DNA from: Duganella flavida
GTDB taxonomy: Bacteria; Pseudomonadota; Gammaproteobacteria; Burkholderiales; Burkholderiaceae_D
Assembly (NCBI RefSeq): GCF_009857445.1
Contig: NZ_WWCN01000016.1
Coordinates: 62,001-126,000 of the forward strand
Direction of reading: 5' to 3'
DNA: 64,000 bases
Shown here: positions 61,094 through 64,000 of the stretch, piece by piece
How positions within the stretch are numbered: position 1 is the stretch's first letter
Layout of the letters: each line of letters starts with the position of its first letter
Notes under the pieces: model-generated
Seen by the model: the letters and a program-made list of their open reading frames with translations, nothing else
What the model was told of the DNA's origin: nothing
Databases searched by the model: none
Translations under genes and position numbers: made by a program

Positions 61094-61817
61094 TTTTTTC
61101 TTTCTTCTCAGTAAAATATAAGGCTGCATAGGCAACACTAAAAGGAGTGGATAGCGCGCGTCTATAAAACTCAGCGCCCCGCATAAAACATAACCATGCT
61201 GATATTAATAACAACGTCGTTTGCAGCATCAAAGGAGGCGCGTTCTTATAGTTGGCAAGATTATCTGAAAAGAAGCTATTGCAAATTAGATAATCAAATA
61301 ATAAAACAACAAGGGCTGACCCAACTCCTAGGCAAAGTAAACCGATAAACATAAATCGTCTAGCGACAGCAGAGGCTTCCATACTTATGGACATGGCTAA
61401 GCTACGAAGATCATTGAATTTCCATGTCGAAACTGACGATTCGGAAGATCCGCCTTGTAGTAATATCCGCTCGTCGATGGCGACTCTAAAAGTCTTATAT
61501 GCAGCACCTTCCTCAACTGTCGCTTGAATTTCGTTTATAGTTTTCAGGCCAAGCTTTTTCGTATATTTGAAATTACTCAGCCAAGCCAATGGTTTTTCGA
61601 GACATTTGCTATGAAAGCTAAGCAATAAATGACCTGCAGCGAAAGTGAAAAGCAATGCTATTATCCAAAATGCATTAGAAATTTCCATTTTTTGTTTTTC
61701 AATTTCATTGACATGAATAATTAGCAAACCACTTAATAAAACTGCCCCTGGAATAATTGCACCAATGATATCGTTAAAAAATAACGTCAATGTTTGGAGT
61801 GCGCTTTCAGGTTTCAT
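61077..61817 (-). CDS. Four-helix membrane protein coupled to an NDT-like enzyme
   Basis: 246 residues. Hydrophobic segments at about 15-35 (IIGAIIPGAVLLSGLLII), 48-68 (AFWIIALLFTFAAGHLLL), 155-178 (FMFIGLLCLGVGSALVVLLF) and 200-218 (LMLQTTLLLISAWLCFM), with a cytosolic region of about 85 residues between TM2 and TM3. No named family recognised. The layout of two hairpins with a soluble middle domain is like small TM effectors of nucleotide-based immune systems. It overlaps the downstream NDT-like gene by 17 bases. Confidence 0.7.
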   Translation of the reverse strand: MKPESALQTLTLFFNDIIGAIIPGAVLLSGLLIIHVNEIEKQKMEISNAFWIIALLFTFAAGHLLLSFHSKCLEKPLAWLSNFKYTKKLGLKTINEIQATVEEGAAYKTFRVAIDERILLQGGSSESSVSTWKFNDLRSLAMSISMEASAVARRFMFIGLLCLGVGSALVVLLFDYLICNSFFSDNLANYKNAPPLMLQTTLLLISAWLCFMRGAEFYRRALSTPFSVAYAALYFTEKKEKNDGKA

Positions 61818-61941
61818 ATGTTTTGGAGATTAGTTTTTAATTGTTGGCTTTTTATAATTTTTGTTTCTTCAATAGCAACACAGAATCTCATTAAAGCTTG
61901 TCGAAATGCGCGCTTGAAGTGTTGCGTTTCTTGAGTCACTT

Positions 61942-62196
61942 CTAAGGCAACTGTATAAAAACACAGTTGTCTGACTCTGTCAATGGCAGCTTAACGTTAT
62001 CTTCGTCGTACCGTAGTTTGCCAAGTTGGTGAAAGTCGCGGGTCTTAAGCTTTGCCTCAAATGGTACTGCTGCCGAATGCCCATCAGTTTTAAGAAGTTG
62101 ATACCTCCCGACCAAGGCGACTTGGGCTGCGTAAGGCTGACGAGTTGATTGCAGAGCTAGATACAGTGCCTTGTTCCTTCTTATGGAGGTTTTCAC
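61942..62196 (-). CDS. Doubtful small ORF
   Basis: 84 residues if started at GTG 62196 (KTSIRRNKALYLALQSTRQ). No ribosome site is clear and no domain is recognised. It could be a decayed gene remnant in the otherwise empty 61818-62449 stretch. Kept only because the frame is uninterrupted. Confidence 0.2.
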   Translation of the reverse strand: MKTSIRRNKALYLALQSTRQPYAAQVALVGRYQLLKTDGHSAAVPFEAKLKTRDFHQLGKLRYDEDNVKLPLTESDNCVFIQLP

Positions 62197-62364
62197 GAAT
62201 CATGTGCTTCATGGTTGAGGCCGAGGGTATCGAACTGTGCCAGCGCTGTTAACTTTGTATTCCGAGGAGTTGAACTCTGGAGGGTTTACGTCCCGCATGT
62301 TATTCTTAGCTACAAGTTACCGTTTCGCAACATTCATTAGCCTTTTTGCTTCTAACATTTAAGT

Positions 62365-62431
62365 CACGCCAATCGCGCTGTTACGTTGCCATGTAAATTT
62401 GCTGGACTTATACGCAACGTGCTTTGGCGTG
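62365..62431. repeat. Nested inverted repeat before the P-loop NTPase gene
   Basis: Outer arms CACGCCAA (62365-62372) and TTGGCGTG (62424-62431); inner arms ACGTTGC (62383-62389) and GCAACGT (62414-62420). It ends 18 bases before the ATG at 62450, so it covers the expected promoter or leader. A regulator-binding site or a 5' hairpin is possible. Confidence 0.6.
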
Positions 62432-62449
62432 GCAATTTGAAAGCCACTC

Positions 62450-64000
62450 ATGAGCGATTCCACCACCAGTGCGTCCGATTCAGGCGCATTCCCCTCCAGC
62501 GTTTGGGTTCGCTTTTTGCGCTCCTACGGGCCAACACCCAATAACCTAAACCTATTTGACGAATACATCACGACCGCGGTGAGGCGAGCGAAGATTCAGC
62601 CGTTGACGTTGACGAGTCCGCAGCTAGCTCAGATATTGGATCGTGTGCGCTCTGGTGAGCCTGGATCTGTTTTAGTCGCTGGTACAGCTGGCGACGGAAA
62701 GACCTATCATTGTCGTGGGGTATGGAGTGAATTGGGTGGTGATCCCAAAATTTGGGCAGACGACTCGACGATCAAGGAGTTGACTTTGCCGGACGGGCGC
62801 TTGGTCATTTTCGTCAAGGACCTGAGCGAGCTTAGCGACGAGCAGAGCGACGAGGTTCTGGCTGTACTGGAAAATTCCGCGCTCGGTGAAGAGCGAGAGC
62901 GGTTTGTTGTGATGGCAGCGAACCACGGCCAAATCCTGGAGCGTTTGCGCGACTTGGGGCGTCGGCAAGACCGAGAGCATCCGCTGCGTAAAGCTCTTCA
63001 AGATGTGTTCTTGATGACAGGGGAGGCGCCTGGCCGGCTGGCTGTGTTCGATCTGAGTAGAGTCGCGCGCCGGGAGTCGTTGGAAGAGGTCCTGTCCGCT
63101 GTGGCGGGGCATCCGGCCTGGGACAAGTGTGGCTCCTGTGTTTCTCGCTCGGAAGGGCGCGTCTGTCCTATTTATGAGAATCGAAGCCGCTTGCTGGATC
63201 CGGACGGTGGCAAAAAGTTGGCGCAACGGTTGGGGCATTTGGTTGAGATCGCTCGGCAAAACGGATGGCATTTACCCGTTCGCGACCTGCTTGCGTTGGC
63301 CTCCAACATGATTCTTGGACACCCCGACGTCAAAGAGAACCTCATGGTCTGCTCAGATGTCCCAAAGCTCCAGGATGATGGAAAGATCGAAGGCGCTAGC
63401 ATCTATAACAATGTCTTTGGCGCGAATTTGCCGAAGCGCCGCGCGATGGAGCGGCCCGTCTTCAAGGCGCTGTTGGCGTTTGGAGTGGGGGATGAGACTT
63501 CCAATGGCGCCGACGGTCTGTTGGTGTATGGCGCGGACGACTCTAAACTAGTCGGCACGTTTGAGCGCTTGATCGGTAACGATCCTATTTATGGCGCGAC
63601 TGATGGCTACCGTTCTGACCTTCATCAATACCTCGAAGGGGATGATTCTGCGCGCCAAGATCGGGGGGCGGATCACTTCGTTCAGCGTCTTGTTTCTCAA
63701 CGGCGCCGCATGTTCTTTACGCTGCCGGACGAGGAGAGTGCCTATCCATTCTGGAACATGACCGCTTTCCGTTTTGGTGGTAATTACCTTGAACTGATGA
63801 CGTCGTTGGCGGAGAAAAAGACCATCAACGAGTCCGTTCGGGCTCGGTTGGTTCGAGGGCTCAATCGAGTAATGACTGGCCTGCTGATTGAAAACACCGA
63901 CCGTATCTTTGTCGCGAGCTCTGGCGGATTCTCTCAATCGCGAATCAGCGTGCTATGCGACACGGAGACACCGGCTAAGCGCGATCGAACTGGCGCTGGC
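62450..64000 (+). CDS. Large P-loop NTPase, candidate defence component (3' end outside window)
   Basis: 517 visible residues from ATG 62450 (GAAAG upstream), no stop before the edge. Walker A GTAGDGKTYH at about residue 79; Walker B candidate LVIFVKDLSEL; a Cys cluster CGSCVSRSEGRVCP at about 226-239 that may bind zinc. Another recognisable block is YPFWNMTAFRFGGNYLEL near 430. N-terminal block NLNLFDEYITTAV. I do not recognise the family. The shape (P-loop core, zinc Cys, long C-terminus) is like ATPases that open multi-gene anti-phage operons. The next genes, outside the window, would decide. GC-richer than the genes to its left. Confidence 0.7.
   Translation, partial: MSDSTTSASDSGAFPSSVWVRFLRSYGPTPNNLNLFDEYITTAVRRAKIQPLTLTSPQLAQILDRVRSGEPGSVLVAGTAGDGKTYHCRGVWSELGGDPKIWADDSTIKELTLPDGRLVIFVKDLSELSDEQSDEVLAVLENSALGEERERFVVMAANHGQILERLRDLGRRQDREHPLRKALQDVFLMTGEAPGRLAVFDLSRVARRESLEEVLSAVAGHPAWDKCGSCVSRSEGRVCPIYENRSRLLDPDGGKKLAQRLGHLVEIARQNGWHLPVRDLLALASNMILGHPDVKENLMVCSDVPKLQDDGKIEGASIYNNVFGANLPKRRAMERPVFKALLAFGVGDETSNGADGLLVYGADDSKLVGTFERLIGNDPIYGATDGYRSDLHQYLEGDDSARQDRGADHFVQRLVSQRRRMFFTLPDEESAYPFWNMTAFRFGGNYLELMTSLAEKKTINESVRARLVRGLNRVMTGLLIENTDRIFVASSGGFSQSRISVLCDTETPAKRDRTGAG

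Larger units (their letters stand above)
37175..64000. mobile_element. Genomic island inserted at the 3' end of tssF (right end outside window)
   Basis: From about 37175 to the right edge every gene is of mobile or accessory type: recombinases, ParB-like proteins, a Tn7-like core, restriction genes and unknowns. Base composition drops and becomes uneven, visibly AT-rich at 55.6-58.4 and 60.5-62.4 kb. The rest of tssF and the following tssG do not reappear by 64000, so the island exceeds 26.8 kb. I could not find matching terminal repeats or a target duplication, so the boundary is placed only from where TssF homology stops. The island may be several nested elements. Confidence 0.7.

Noticed and set aside
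1..64000. tRNA or rRNA genes
   Set aside because: I looked for cloverleaf-like or conserved rRNA stretches, especially at the island junction, and saw none. A dedicated tRNA scan would be decisive.

Overview
The left 37 kb reads as GC-rich chromosomal backbone of a betaproteobacterium. The DUF4148 protein, OmpW, the single-Cache chemoreceptor, the giant octapeptide-repeat protein and the T6SS gene tssF point to Burkholderiales, most likely Oxalobacteraceae (Duganella/Massilia-like). That placement is inferred from gene content, not from a marker gene.

Region 1 (1-11.8 kb) is a glycan-decoration locus. A plus-strand operon (SDR reductase, FkbH-like HAD protein, acyl carrier protein, AMP-forming acyl ligase) converges with no gap on a six-gene minus-strand operon. 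That operon runs from a TPR/O-GlcNAc-transferase-like fusion protein through a GT2 glycosyltransferase, a sugar 3,4-ketoisomerase, an MBL-fold hydrolase and a PLP sugar aminotransferase to a GNAT acetyltransferase. Together they look able to make a dTDP-3-amino-3,6-dideoxyhexose, acylate it from an ACP-bound acid and attach it to a protein. Flagellin is my guess for the target.

Region 2 (12.0-24.2 kb) is one 4,050-residue gene made of about 470 octapeptides with a C-terminal calcium-loop domain. Region 3 (24.4-37.2 kb) is ordinary chromosome: nudC, folE, a thioredoxin-fold protein, an M28 peptidase, a chemoreceptor, a LysR regulator divergent from its likely target, ompW, a solute-binding protein, a stress-type protein and tssF. 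Three related long palindromes sit at stop codons in regions 2 and 3.

Region 4 (37.2-64 kb) is a large genomic island that replaces the last residues of tssF; its far end is not in the window. It holds a zinc-ribbon protein, three paralogous large serine recombinases (one coupled to two ParB-like genes), a Tn7-like core (tnsA, tnsB, tnsC and two tniQ genes) with an XRE regulator, and a patchwork of cargo. The cargo includes an XRE plus SRA-like/HNH restriction pair with a decayed second copy, an AT-rich block of exported and unknown proteins, a nucleoside-deoxyribosyltransferase-like/membrane protein pair, and a large P-loop NTPase cut off by the right edge. Changes in base composition and the decayed duplicate indicate several separate acquisitions.
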